A stretch of DNA of 60,000 bases from contig NC_081408.1 in the NCBI RefSeq assembly GCF_030272615.1, positions 337,684,793 to 337,744,792 on the forward strand. Reading direction: 5' to 3'. Source of the stretch: Cryptomeria japonica. Lineage: Eukaryota; Streptophyta; Pinopsida; Cupressales; Cupressaceae. Within the stretch, counting starts at the first letter, position 1. Each line of letters starts with the position of its first letter. Positions 1 through 9,806 of this stretch are shown piece after piece. Under the pieces are notes generated by a model. That model saw only the letters and a list, made by a program, of their open reading frames with translations, ran no database searches and was not told the DNA's origin. The position numbers and the translations under genes were made by a program.

Positions 1-378
1 TCAGTGTGTGCAGGTGACGAACAGGTTCTGTGCGCAGGAAAATCACTTACATGCTTCTTTCTGGACTTTTCCCTTTCCGTGGGCTGTACGGACTACAATC
101 TTCTGTGCTGGTGTCCACACCTCACGTTGGCATCCTAAACTCGAGAGCTCCCTGGTTGGAAGGTATAACCTATTTTTAGTATTGCATCATTTTGTAAATT
201 TGGTTTCTGTGTATTTACTACTTTTGCATCATAAGTCTGTTATTTATATTTTAAAGCATAGTTAGTGTAGTTATTTGTTATCCCCTAGCTCATCTTAGTG
301 CCTGTTCGAAGAGGTAGCAACAGACTGATTTTCCTCTAAGATTTATCATCTTGGAGGGGGTAAATCTCCTCCCCTACA
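1..378 (+). repeat. Element B, 3' part of the 5' LTR
   Basis: This stretch aligns with 44607-44985, the 3' part of the LTR at 43781-44985, and ends in CCCTACA directly before a primer-binding site. The first roughly 830 bases of this LTR lie outside the window, so the left target duplication of B cannot be seen. It belongs to a Ty3/gypsy element on the + strand. Confidence 0.85.
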
Positions 379-381
379 TTT

Positions 382-400
382 TTGTGAACCCGACGTGAAT
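382..400 (+). other. Primer-binding site of element B
   Basis: GTGAACCCGACGTGAAT follows the LTR end after a short T run. The same type of site occurs in A (30075) and C (24391, - strand). From memory of plant tRNA sequences it is compatible with the 3' end of tRNA-Trp; I could not check this. It would prime minus-strand DNA synthesis. Confidence 0.7.
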
Positions 401-405
401 GCTTA

Positions 406-1340
406 ATGTCGAATCTCTTTCTTTTGGAGTTAGATGCCTTTGATAAGGCATTCTCAAAGGATGTTTTTGATATGTTGGATGAAGTCTTGGATGACTTCCT
501 TGAATCACCTTCTCCTAAAAGAGACGTAAAGGGTGGGTCACCCTCCACGACATCCTCATGCAAAAATGAAGGGTCTGTGAAAGTCATTATTATCTCCGCG
601 ACCCCACAAAGGCCTAAGAGACCTTACATTCATGTGAAAGTGGCAAGTCCTTCTCTTAAGAGAGTTAAAAAAATTAATGGAAAACCTTTCAAAGGAGAAG
701 CTTCTGATTTATACACTAGATTTATGCAATCCAATCAACCATTTTATAATACTATTGGTCACACATATAACACTCGTAATCACAAACAAGTTCCTAAACC
801 ACCTCAAACTCCTCTACCTCCTTCTCAACCTGTCCTTCCTAAGGCACCTTTGTTGGCAGACAAGCGACCAAGTGATTATGATCTTATCGAGCAACTTAAG
901 GTTACTTTGACTAAGATCTCACTTTGGGATTTGCATCAAATCACCTCGATGTATCAAGGTATGCTACAGGAAGCTTTGCAAAATATTTTTCTATCTTCCT
1001 CTGCGAGACCGAATGATGTGAATGCGGTGATGGATCATATTGTGCGGATTCACCGAATATTACCTTTTATCCGCATGAACTCCCACCTCCCGAAGTGAGG
1101 AATTTAGCTAATCTGTTAATGATCATTATTCATATGAATGGCACTGTTATTAGATGAACGCTTATCGATACAGGTTTGACACTCAATGTTTATGGTTTAG
1201 ACTTGTTACCAAAGATCAAGGTGTACCCATATTCTTTAGCAACCTCCTCCTTGTTCATCCAGAACTCATCGGCATTGGTGTATCACCTAATGAGATTTAC
1301 TTGGATCTTTTCCCTTCAGAATAATCCTTGAAGGAATTTT
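406..1340 (+). pseudogene. Element B gag C-terminal remnant and protease
   Basis: An open frame of 230 codons (406-1098) is followed by a decayed protease. Codons near 790-990 (YDLIEQLK..., ...QEALQ) match the region just upstream of the protease in element C (around 19930-19820). The protease active site is visible as LIDTG with LNVYGLDLL after it (about 1158-1205). The capsid and zinc-knuckle part of gag, about 1.5 kb in C, is absent: the frame begins only about 30 bases after the primer-binding site. Either the 5' part was deleted or this family lacked its own capsid. The first 60 residues are acidic and I do not recognise them. A stop lies just before the LIDTG motif and more lie behind it. 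Confidence 0.65.
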
Positions 1341-1392
1341 TGGGTGCATACGATGGGATGCTTTCTTACCATCATAAACATCAATTCCCATA

Positions 1393-2440
1393 GTGCTTGA
1401 ATGCTCAAGTGTATTTTGGAGAATCCGTTCCGCGGGGGCACCTCTATCTCACAATGGAGAACAAATATCTATTCCTCATCTAGAAGACCATAGTACGCTC
1501 CTTAGTGGAGAAACTATTGATGTTGTCATGAGCGATAAGAGTCCAAACAAGGTCATAAAAGTGGGAAAATGCTTTTCCTTCCAAAGAATTCAAAGAGTTT
1601 TCCAACTTGCTATATCAATTCCCTGACATCTTCGCTTGGTCTTACGAGGAGATGCCTAACATTGATGAATTCATTGTGGTACACAACATTTTGCTTAGTC
1701 CTGATGCTAAGCCGGTGAAGCAAAAGATTCAAAAGATGAATCCTAAGGTGGCTTTATTAGTCAAGCCAAGATAAAGAAGCTCCTAAAAGCTGGCTTTATC
1801 CGCCCCATTGACTATTCACTTTGGATCTTGAACATTGTACCGATAAGAAAACCCGATGGTTGCATTCGTATTTGCATTGATTTTTGGGATGTGAACAAAG
1901 CTTCCCTCAAGGATGAATTTCCTCTCTCGAATATCGTTATGATCGTGGATTCAATCACGGGGTATGATTTACTCTCATTCATCGATGACTTCTCAAGTTA
2001 TAACTAGATCCGTATTAACCCTGAAGATTAATATAAAACCACTTTCACAACCCCTTGGGGAACCTTTTGCTATGTCGTCATGCCGTTTGGGTTGAGGAAC
2101 GTAGGAGAGACCTATCAACAAACCATGACCTTGATATTCCATGATTTCATCCATAAGGTCTTAGAATACTATGTCGATGATATCTTGGTAAAATCCTTAG
2201 CGCAAGAAATGCATATTGAAAATCTCTGTCTGGTCTTTGAAAGACTCCGGTTGTATAAAATGATCTACTGAATCCTCTTAAGTGTGTCTTCGGTGTTGAC
2301 ACCGGGAAGCTGCTAGGATTCATTGTATCTCGTCAAGGAATCGAAATAGATACAGATAAGATCGATTCTATTGTGAACATGCCTCCACCTAGGAATATCT
2401 CTCACCTTCATAGCTTGCAAGGGAAGATCCAGGCCATTCA
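1393..2440 (+). pseudogene. Element B reverse transcriptase (Ty3/gypsy)
   Basis: Decayed reverse transcriptase. In order it shows the pre-RT segment (FPDIFAWSYEEMP, about 1620), the finger segment KLLKAGFIRPIDYS (about 1778), the DFWDVNKA motif (about 1879), the SFIDDFSSYN motif with a stop (about 1975), TTPWGTFCYVVMPFGL (about 2047) and the catalytic YVDDIL (about 2169), followed by the thumb with GFIVSRQGIE (about 2315). Several frameshifts and stops break it, so no functional protein is possible. The motif order and wording are closest to the RT of element C on the opposite strand. The enzyme would copy element RNA into DNA in virus-like particles. Confidence 0.85.
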
Positions 2441-3450
2441 TCGGTTTGTGGCACAATTGGCTGATCGTACCCTCCCTTTTACTTGATTTCTAAAGAGAGA
2501 TACCAATTTCAAGGGGAACGAGGAATGCCAGAAGGCATTTGATTCCACCGAGGATTACCTAGCTAATCCTCCTATCCTCATGGGCCAACTATGTCTAATA
2601 GGCCTTTCTTCCCGTATATTTCAGCCTCATCTCATGCTTTGGTGACATTATTGGACCAATGCGATGATGAAAGGCGAGAAAGAGTAGTCTATAACATTAG
2701 TCGCACTTTAATAGGATACGAAACCCAATATTCTGCTATGGAAAAACAATTCTTATCTCTTGTCTTCACAACTCAAAAGTTGAGACACTACATCCTCCAT
2801 GCAGAAACACGGTTCATTGCTAAAAATGATATCCGCAAGAACCTCTTTGCAAAGTTTGATCTCTCAAGAAGGCTGGTCAAGTGGGTGATGCTGATCTCTG
2901 AATTTGACCCACACTTCATAACTCAGAAGTCAATCAAAGGGCAGGTCATTATCGATCAGCTAGCTGACGCCCCCTCAGATAAGTCTTTTCCCTCCTTAGA
3001 CCTCTTCCTCGATGAAGATGTCCTGATCATTGACTAGGAGTCCATATGGGACATGTATTTTGATGGTTTGAGGTGTCAAACTGGCTTAGGCATAGGTGTG
3101 GTTTTTGTCTCACCTGAAGGAAATCTAGTTCCTCTCTCTTTCCATTTAGAATTTTATTGTACCAATAACATCGCCGAGTACGAAGCCCTAATTGTAGGAC
3201 TCTGTGTCATGATTTCTATGGGAGTAAAGAACATCCACATCTATGGAGATTCTGAACTTATTGTAAACCAAGTGACAGGTGCCTATTGTGTTAAGCAACT
3301 GAAGTTATCTCAGTATAAGGATTTGGTATTGACCATACTAGATCAATTCGCTACTTACACGATCGATCGCATCTCATGAAAGGAAAATTGTCATGCAGAT
3401 GCAATGGCAAGCACTGCTTCCCTTATAGGCCTTGACTTTGGTCAGGACGA
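2441..3450 (+). pseudogene. Element B RNase H plus second (archaeal-type) RNase H
   Basis: Two RNase H domains lie in tandem. The first (about 2441-2990) ends in the connector WVMLISEFDPHFI and GQVIIDQLADAP. The second (about 3050-3440) shows the catalytic pattern YFDG, NNIAEYEALIVGL, YGDSELIV and, after a TGA at 3377, NCHADAMAS. A duplicated RNase H with this pattern is known from the plant Tat lineage of Ty3/gypsy elements, and it supports that placement. Stops are present at 3035-3037 and 3377-3379. Role: removal of element RNA during reverse transcription. Confidence 0.8.
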
Positions 3451-4743
3451 ATACCTCTTTGTGGTACAAGTCCTCTACTCTCCAACTATATCTGATCAAA
3501 CTTAATTACATGATCTTATATGTGCCCATGTTGATTCGAGAGAATGGTTCGCACATATTTTTAATTATTTAAAAACCGGAAGTTTTCCTGATAACTCTAG
3601 CAAAAGTTCGTGCATGCGGATTCAGAAGCTGACCAACCATTACATTCTCCTATCTAACATGCTTTATAGGAGATCATCCAACTATCTTCTTTTGTGGTGT
3701 TTAACAAAATCTGAGATCCCCCTTGCCCTTCAGGAATCCCATTTAGGCTTTGGAGGTGGGCATTTTGAAGGAAAATCTTTGATACACAAACTGATCCACA
3801 TGGGGTACTATTGGCAAACGATGGAACAAGATTCCTTTGCCTTTGTCAAAAATTGCCCCCAATGTGGCTTTTCCAGACTTGGGGACTGGACATCATTGGA
3901 AGGATATCTTCCCCTTCATCTAAAGGTCACATCTTCATTATCATCGCTACATATTACTTCATGAAGTGGGTCAAGGAAGCCCTGCTCAGATCGACTACCG
4001 CTGATATGATTTGTGGCTTCATCATTGACAACATCATTTCTCGCTTTGGCTTGCCTTTTACCCTTGTTTCTAAGAATGGTACACCTTTTAAGAACAAGGA
4101 GGTTAAGTAGTTTCTTGAAAAATTTCACATTCAGCACCATTTTTTTACACCTTACTACTCGCAATCTAACAGTCAAGCGAAAGCATCTAACGGAACCATT
4201 AAACAAATCTTACGCAAGACCGTCACTAAACATGGTAAAGATTGGCATTTTTTGTTAATCTACGTGTTATGGGCCTATCGCACAAGTGTCCGTACAGCTA
4301 CATGAATGACGCCCTACAACCTCGTGTATGGTGCCAATGCTATTATGCCTCTTGAATTAGAGATTCCCTCTTTGTGGGTCTCCTTTAAAGGGGTTATTGA
4401 TGATGATTCCTATCACACTCTTTGTTTAAATCAGCTTGAATTGTTGGATGAGCACCACTTTAAGGCCCTTCAACATCTTCAAGCTTATGAAAAGTCTCTA
4501 TCCAAACAATATAACCAAAGTGTGCTACCTCGAACCTTTAAGAAAGGTGACTCGGTTCTTTATGAGAACCAGAGAAATGTTAATGCACCTCATCACCAAA
4601 GAGGGAAATTTAGCCCAAATTGGTTAGGTCCATACATCGTCACCTCTGTTTATGGTTCTGGTGCCTATGGTTTATCCTCCATAGATGGCACTCCTCTTAA
4701 AGAGTCGATCAATGCTGCACACCTACGTAGATACTATGCGTAG
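3451..4743 (+). pseudogene. Element B integrase
   Basis: Integrase in pieces. The N-terminal zinc-binding part is seen at 3737-3880 (LGFGGGHFEGKSL, MGYYWQTMEQD, NCPQC). A segment after NCPQC seems deleted, because the text jumps straight to the GLDIIGRISP-like catalytic start. The core continues to 4200 (YFMKWVKEA, FGLPFTLVS, FFTPYYSQSNSQAKASN), with frameshifts. The C-terminal part (4306-4743) is intact: NLVYGANAIMPLELEIPS and then the basic tail up to a natural-looking TAG at 4741. No chromodomain follows, which argues for a non-chromovirus (Tat-type) element. Confidence 0.8.
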
Positions 4744-5200
4744 TATGTGCCTTGCACATGATACCTAGATGCCTATGGGGGAGGGGGTCACGTCCTGACA
4801 CATATCCTTCATCGTCATGACATTCATCTTTATGTTATGAAGTGACTATGCATTGTTACATCCATGTGTGTGTGCGCATGTACATGTGTCATATATATAA
4901 ATCATCATAAGATTTAATCATGGATGCAAACATATGTAAATTAAATCATGATAAGCATCTAACTTTGAATCATCCATCACATGAGCATATAAAATAAGAG
5001 CAACATCCATCAATGAAAACAAAAGATAGAACCACAATGTTGAATCTCATATGTGTGTGTGTGTGTGTGTATCATATCAATGTGCATGTATCACATCACT
5101 ACAAAAATGCATGATGCTATCATATATGTCTCTGATATAAATAAATACATCCGTGTATATACCAAAATAATATAGTACATTGAATAAAAAATGTGTCATG
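4744..5200. other. Spacer between pol and the antisense gene of element B
   Basis: AT-rich DNA without a recognisable gene. It contains a short GT-dinucleotide run at 5051-5071 and many ATAT/CATC strings. It lies between the 3' end of B's pol (+ strand) and the 3' end of B's antisense PMD gene (- strand), so it would be the zone where the two transcripts converge. Confidence 0.6.
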
Positions 5201-7289
5201 ACTGCCCTAGTGGGTGAGTCCCCAAGGTCATTGGCACTGGAGGATCCTAGTCTCGATGAGGAGGCTGTCTAACTGAGGTCGACTGCGATCCCATAGTCGT
5301 ACTGCTCTGCGATCCCAGGTCCCTCATCTCTCCTCGTAACCCAGCCACAGTCTCTCGTTGTGTCATCAACTCCTCCTGTGCTGCCATCTCTCATTGGCAC
5401 GATGCCTCAAGATATCCCATCAGCTGACACACTCGGGGGTGGTCTAAGTGACCTGCGGTGCCCTGCTGTGCAACATCCACCTATCACCAGAGGTCATCAA
5501 CCTGGCTCTGCAGAGTGTCATGTGCCCTCTCGACACTCTTAGCTCATGTGCTTCTCTAGTCTCTCTCTCCAAGGACAATGCATACCTTCTGCAAGGCCTG
5601 ATCCCGCTACCCCGTCACAGTGGCTAGTTGTGCCTCTCCCTGCACTAGCTCCACTTGATCCTCCTCATATGCTATCTTTAGCCATGCTACAGGCTTGAAC
5701 AAATGCACATGTATTCTTGCTAACTGGAGGGGCCATTAGGCATCCAGTATAGGACCCTGGTATTGCACATCTGGGATGACCTCTGAAAGCGCCTGGTGAA
5801 TGAAGCTCAACCATTTGGCTATGCTCTCTGTAGGCACAAAAAATTTCACATCAGTATCCATAATGTCCAAAAATCTCTACATCTATGCATATATAAAGAA
5901 AAGACTAAAGTACATCAACTGAAACTACAAGTGCATACCAAGATCACCCCTCTGCTAGTCTGGATCCTATGGAGGCACCCTGCTAGAGGATCCCTCCACA
6001 ACCATCGCTTCTACTAGTCGCACTCGTGGCGTGGTTGGTGGTGCAACTGGTGATGATGGAAGAGCCCTAGCTATCAGAACAACTTGGTCTAGACTCAAAC
6101 TCCTCGTCCGCTGTCTCTGTTGTGGCCTCTTGCCCTCATCGCTCGTGGAGGTTTGGTCATCATTGTCTCCCTCTAGAGCTCCGACATCTCCTCCCTCTGC
6201 ATCTGGCAGAAATATCGACACCAAACCTACTCTACCCCACCAGCTTGTGAACCCTGGTGTGACTTCGACATCGTCTATGTCAAGATGTGGTGCAATGTCG
6301 TCATTGCCACTCCCCTACAGACTGTCTTATACATCTTCGAGGGTGGGATGGGGCAAGTCTTGCAGTCACAGTGCACTCCTGGCTAATTGTGTGTAGGTCA
6401 GAGCAACAGGTGGAATAGTATGCATCTTCCCAAACTGCCACATGCATCACCACCAGTAGTACGACATCACCACATGGTCATGGTGGCCAAGTAGGAAATG
6501 GTCTCTCTGCATCTGCAAGAGCTGTGTGCAGTTTGTGGCCCAGACCCCCATGTCTCGATACAATTGCCACATCACATCTCCAATCCTGAGCTGGTCAAAG
6601 GTGTCCCTCTAGTAGGTGATGTCTCCCATCCGCCATCCTCCGCACGGTAGTGGATACGTGTGTTCTCGTGGCATGTCTAAGGGCATTGGCACCGGGAATC
6701 CAACTGGCTGCGTGCAAGTGATGTACTTGAAGGCCTAGACCTGTAGGAGAGTGCACACTGTGAGGTTGTGGTACTCATGGTGCACGTACAGGGAGAGCTC
6801 ATAATATAAATGGGCCAACATACTTTGACCCCATGCATACATCATTTGCCTCTCCTCCATCTCTCGGATCAAAGGGACAAAACCTGCAGCTATCTCTAAA
6901 CCACAACCGTTTGTCAACACCTGTTGTGCGATGGTCACGATCATGATGCACTGTACCAAGGGAATCGAAACTCGTGCCTGGCCTAACGCTTGTAGGTATA
7001 TGTGTCATGTGACATCTACCCTCTGCCCAAGGGCCCACTCCTGCTATCTACCCAACTCCATTGCAGAAAGGATTGCTAGTGACACTCGCTCCCCCAAATA
7101 GAAATCCATAGGATGTGGTAGATGTTGATCAATGTCACCATCATCTCTCTTGTGGCCAGCAGGAATGACATCATGTTTGCATCCCACCTCTCCATCAATG
7201 CCCATAGCATGGGGGCATGGAACTGAAACTCGGGCAACATATATATAAATAATAAGCCCAACCTGTGGAGGAGTCATCTATTGACAATT
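5201..7289 (-). pseudogene. Element B antisense PMD gene (decayed, 3' part)
   Basis: Read on the - strand, 7261-7076 gives a plant mobile domain core: ALMERWDANMMSFLLATRE then MVTLINIYHILWISIWG. This matches the core in element C (ALTERW..., FHLAQGEMTVTLEDV) and the general PMD pattern ERW...FH...GEMT.TL.DV. About 240 bases further, WGQSMLAHLYYEL (about 6835-6797) matches WGPCVLAHLYQEL in C, and the following TLLQV matches TLLHIW. Further - strand stretches to about 5200 include a charged region and an ALQKVCIVLGERD segment resembling C's coiled-coil part. Stops and frameshifts are frequent. Element C is inserted in this gene at 7290; the few remaining upstream bases lie at 25775-25990. Confidence 0.65.
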
Positions 7290-8665
7290 TGATGCCCTAC
7301 AAAATGGACAAGGTTAGTCTAAGATAAATAACACACATACGAGAAACCGTTAGTGTTAGTCAATCAAAAACTAATCTAAACAGGCATATCAAGAGATACA
7401 CTAAAATCATGCAAGCATATTTAACTAAAGAAGCAAATATGATGAGGCATCTCCAAATACCTCCTAACATGGTCTTAGCTCCTTCTCCCTTGTTCCTCTC
7501 CTCTCCAAGTTCCAAAATAGTGTAGCTCTCAGCAGCTTTTTGCACTATGGATGCTTATGGAGGATTGAGATTGTAGTATTGTGCTTCAAATGGGAAATAA
7601 AAAGCTAAAATACTAGATGATATTAAAATGATTGATTTTAACTAAAATAACAAAGATATTAGTTGATTATGCTAAAATGCTCTCTTAAAATGCCTATAGG
7701 TTAAATGCATACAAGTTTTCAGGATCTGGATTATGAAGAAATGGGCTCTATTTATAGGAAAAATGGAGCAATGGATGGTTGAGATTGAGTAATCTCAACA
7801 AGGGTCAGGATTGAATGATTTCAAATCCATGTGAGGGCTTTCAACCCAATCCCATGATGACAAGTGTCAATGTGAGATAGGTTGAAAGGAGAGGGAATAA
7901 GCATTAAATGCTTGATATGACCTTGGGAGTTAAAGTCAAGGTTGGTTGAATGAATAAACTCTTTATTCAAAGAATAAAGCTTTTATCCAATGGATAAATT
8001 CTTGTGCAAATGTGAAATTGATGAATATGGTCAAAACAATAAATGTTTGGGGAGACAAGTTTGAAATAACCATAAATGGTTATGTAAGAGCCATAAATGG
8101 TCATGTAAGAGCCATTAGTAGTCTTGGAAGACTTTGGGGGTTAATTTGTTGAACACACAAAGCATTAAATTCTTTTCAAAGACTTTGGAGTCTTTGAGAA
8201 GTGACTTCATTTTGCTTAGGAATGTGACAATAATTAGGGGATGGATTAGGCTAATTAGGAAGGGGTTAGAAGAATCTAGAAAGGGATTAGATTTTGCAAG
8301 TTGGATTTGATGGGTGAGGGAAAATAGGATTTTATTAAAATAAATTAATTTATTTCAATAAATGTGTGCAAGTTGCATTTGTAGGAAAATGCAAGTGGGG
8401 GGGATAATGATTTAAATAAATATTTTTATTTAATTTATTTAAAAGAGGAATAGGGGATTTAATAAATAAATTTTATTTATTTAATTGATTTGAGTTTGAT
8501 TTAATGAATTAATTAAAATAATTGAATAATTTATTTAATTAATAGAAGAATGTTTGGGGATAAATTAATTAAATATTAATTTAATTAATTGATGGCTAGT
8601 GGATTTTTAATCAAATAAATAACGAATATTTATTTAATTAAGCTGGACATATTTGTGTGACTACA
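7290..8665 (-). repeat. Element C 3' LTR
   Basis: 1376 bp. In element orientation it starts TGTAGTCACAC and ends GGGCATCA. It pairs with 24392-25769. On the - strand a TATA-like box CTATAAATAG lies near 7756-7747. Its outer part is very AT-rich, with TTTAATTAA-type strings (about 8340-8640). Confidence 0.9.
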
Positions 8666-8678
8666 TTTGCCCCTCTTT
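8666..8678 (-). other. Polypurine tract of element C
   Basis: On the - strand AAAGAGGGGCAAA lies directly before the 3' LTR. It would prime plus-strand DNA synthesis. It resembles the tracts of A (AAAGTGGGGGCTAAG) and B (AAAGTGGGTGCAAAA). Confidence 0.85.
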
Positions 8679-8968
8679 GAGACGGTGTGGTTTTTCGCGT
8701 CGTTTCAAAGAAAGAAAAACTGGTGTGAAGAAATGCCTCATAAAACGTAAATTTAATGGGCGGTATGCCCCCTCGAGAGATGGGCCAAAAAATTTCAAAA
8801 AATCGGGCGATCTCTCGAAAAAGAATGAAAATTGGTAGGGTGGGAGAAGAGAAGGAGTTAGCCATACGGGTGAAAAATAGAAGAAATCGGGGGTAAAATG
8901 GAAAAAATGGGGGCTCGAGAAGTTCACGGGGACCACGACGGTGAGCGGGGGGAAGTTACGGTGATGGC

Positions 8969-8985
8969 GAAGGGTATAAATGGGG
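8969..8985 (+). promoter_or_regulatory. TATA-like box upstream of C's antisense PMD gene
   Basis: GGGTATAAATGGGG sits at about 8973-8986 in a G/A-rich stretch (8690-9000), about 830 bases before the ATG at 9807 and on the same strand as the PMD gene. It is the best core-promoter candidate for transcription of the antisense gene. Based on sequence resemblance only. Confidence 0.35.
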
Positions 8986-9228
8986 TGAAAGGGATGAAAA
9001 CATGATCATTTGTAACCGCGACCAGTGTGAAAAACAGAGCTCTGATAGGGACATTTGGAGGAGTGAACAACAGTTAGGATGCCGATACCGATTGCAGAGC
9101 ATAGATTTGAGCGAGTCCAACGGTTCCAGCGCCCAGACGACTACGGACCAGCGGTACACAGATTCAAAATTTTAATTTTTATGCATTTTTGATAGGTTTT
9201 TAGCTGAGTCCAAGTCAAGTTGGAGCAA

Positions 9229-9544
9229 GAGCGCTGGAACTACGGTTTTGGCGCTTTTGCTCCATGAACTAGGGCTACTGTGCCGCAATGGCACTATTGT
9301 TTCTTTGTTTGAGCGCTTTGGTTTTTTTGTAGTGCTATTGCATGCAAGTTTAGGCGCTATTGATGAATAAGCACTATTGAGGGCTTGTTTGAGTGCTATT
9401 GAGAGTTATTAGCGCTACTGTGTAGTGTTTCTAGTGCATTTGTAGTTTTAGCGCTATGGGATAGCTGATTGAGCACTTTTGTTAGGGTTGTAGCGCTATT
9501 GTTGGGAAACTAGCGCTTTTGCTTGTAAAATAGCGCTTTTGCCT
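9229..9544 (+). repeat. Cluster of GCGCTATTG-like motifs before the PMD gene
   Basis: About nine GCGCT words (AGCGCTATTG, GGCGCTTTTG, AGCGCTACTG and variants) plus several one-base variants such as GTGCTATTG and GCACTATTG, spaced irregularly at about 15-40 bases. The + strand reads GCGCTATTG, the transcription direction of the PMD gene. A second cluster reading GCGCTATTG on the - strand lies in C's gag leader (24066-24301). Confidence 0.7.
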
Positions 9545-9806
9545 TAGGATAAATAGATGCCCCAGTTTTGGATGAAGAAAATATCCTGATGCCAATGATG
9601 GATGGATGGCGATGTGAAGTGGGAGTTGTTTTGAACCATAGCAGCCTGATGAGACTTAGGTCATTTGTTAGGATAAATGCCCATTGAAGTCTAGGTGGCC
9701 ATGATTGCTTACCTGTTGAGACCCGAAGATATTTGATCAAAGTATCTGATGATAGTCTAGGTTTAAACTTAAGAAAGTTTGAAAACAAAACAACTGATGG
9801 TGATTG

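Noticed and set aside
5051-5071. GT dinucleotide run
   Set aside because: An ordinary short microsatellite.
8638-8936. Overlapping frames on both strands behind C's 3' LTR
   Set aside because: G/A-rich composition lacks stops by chance. No motif is recognised, and the stretch looks like promoter or untranslated DNA of the PMD gene.
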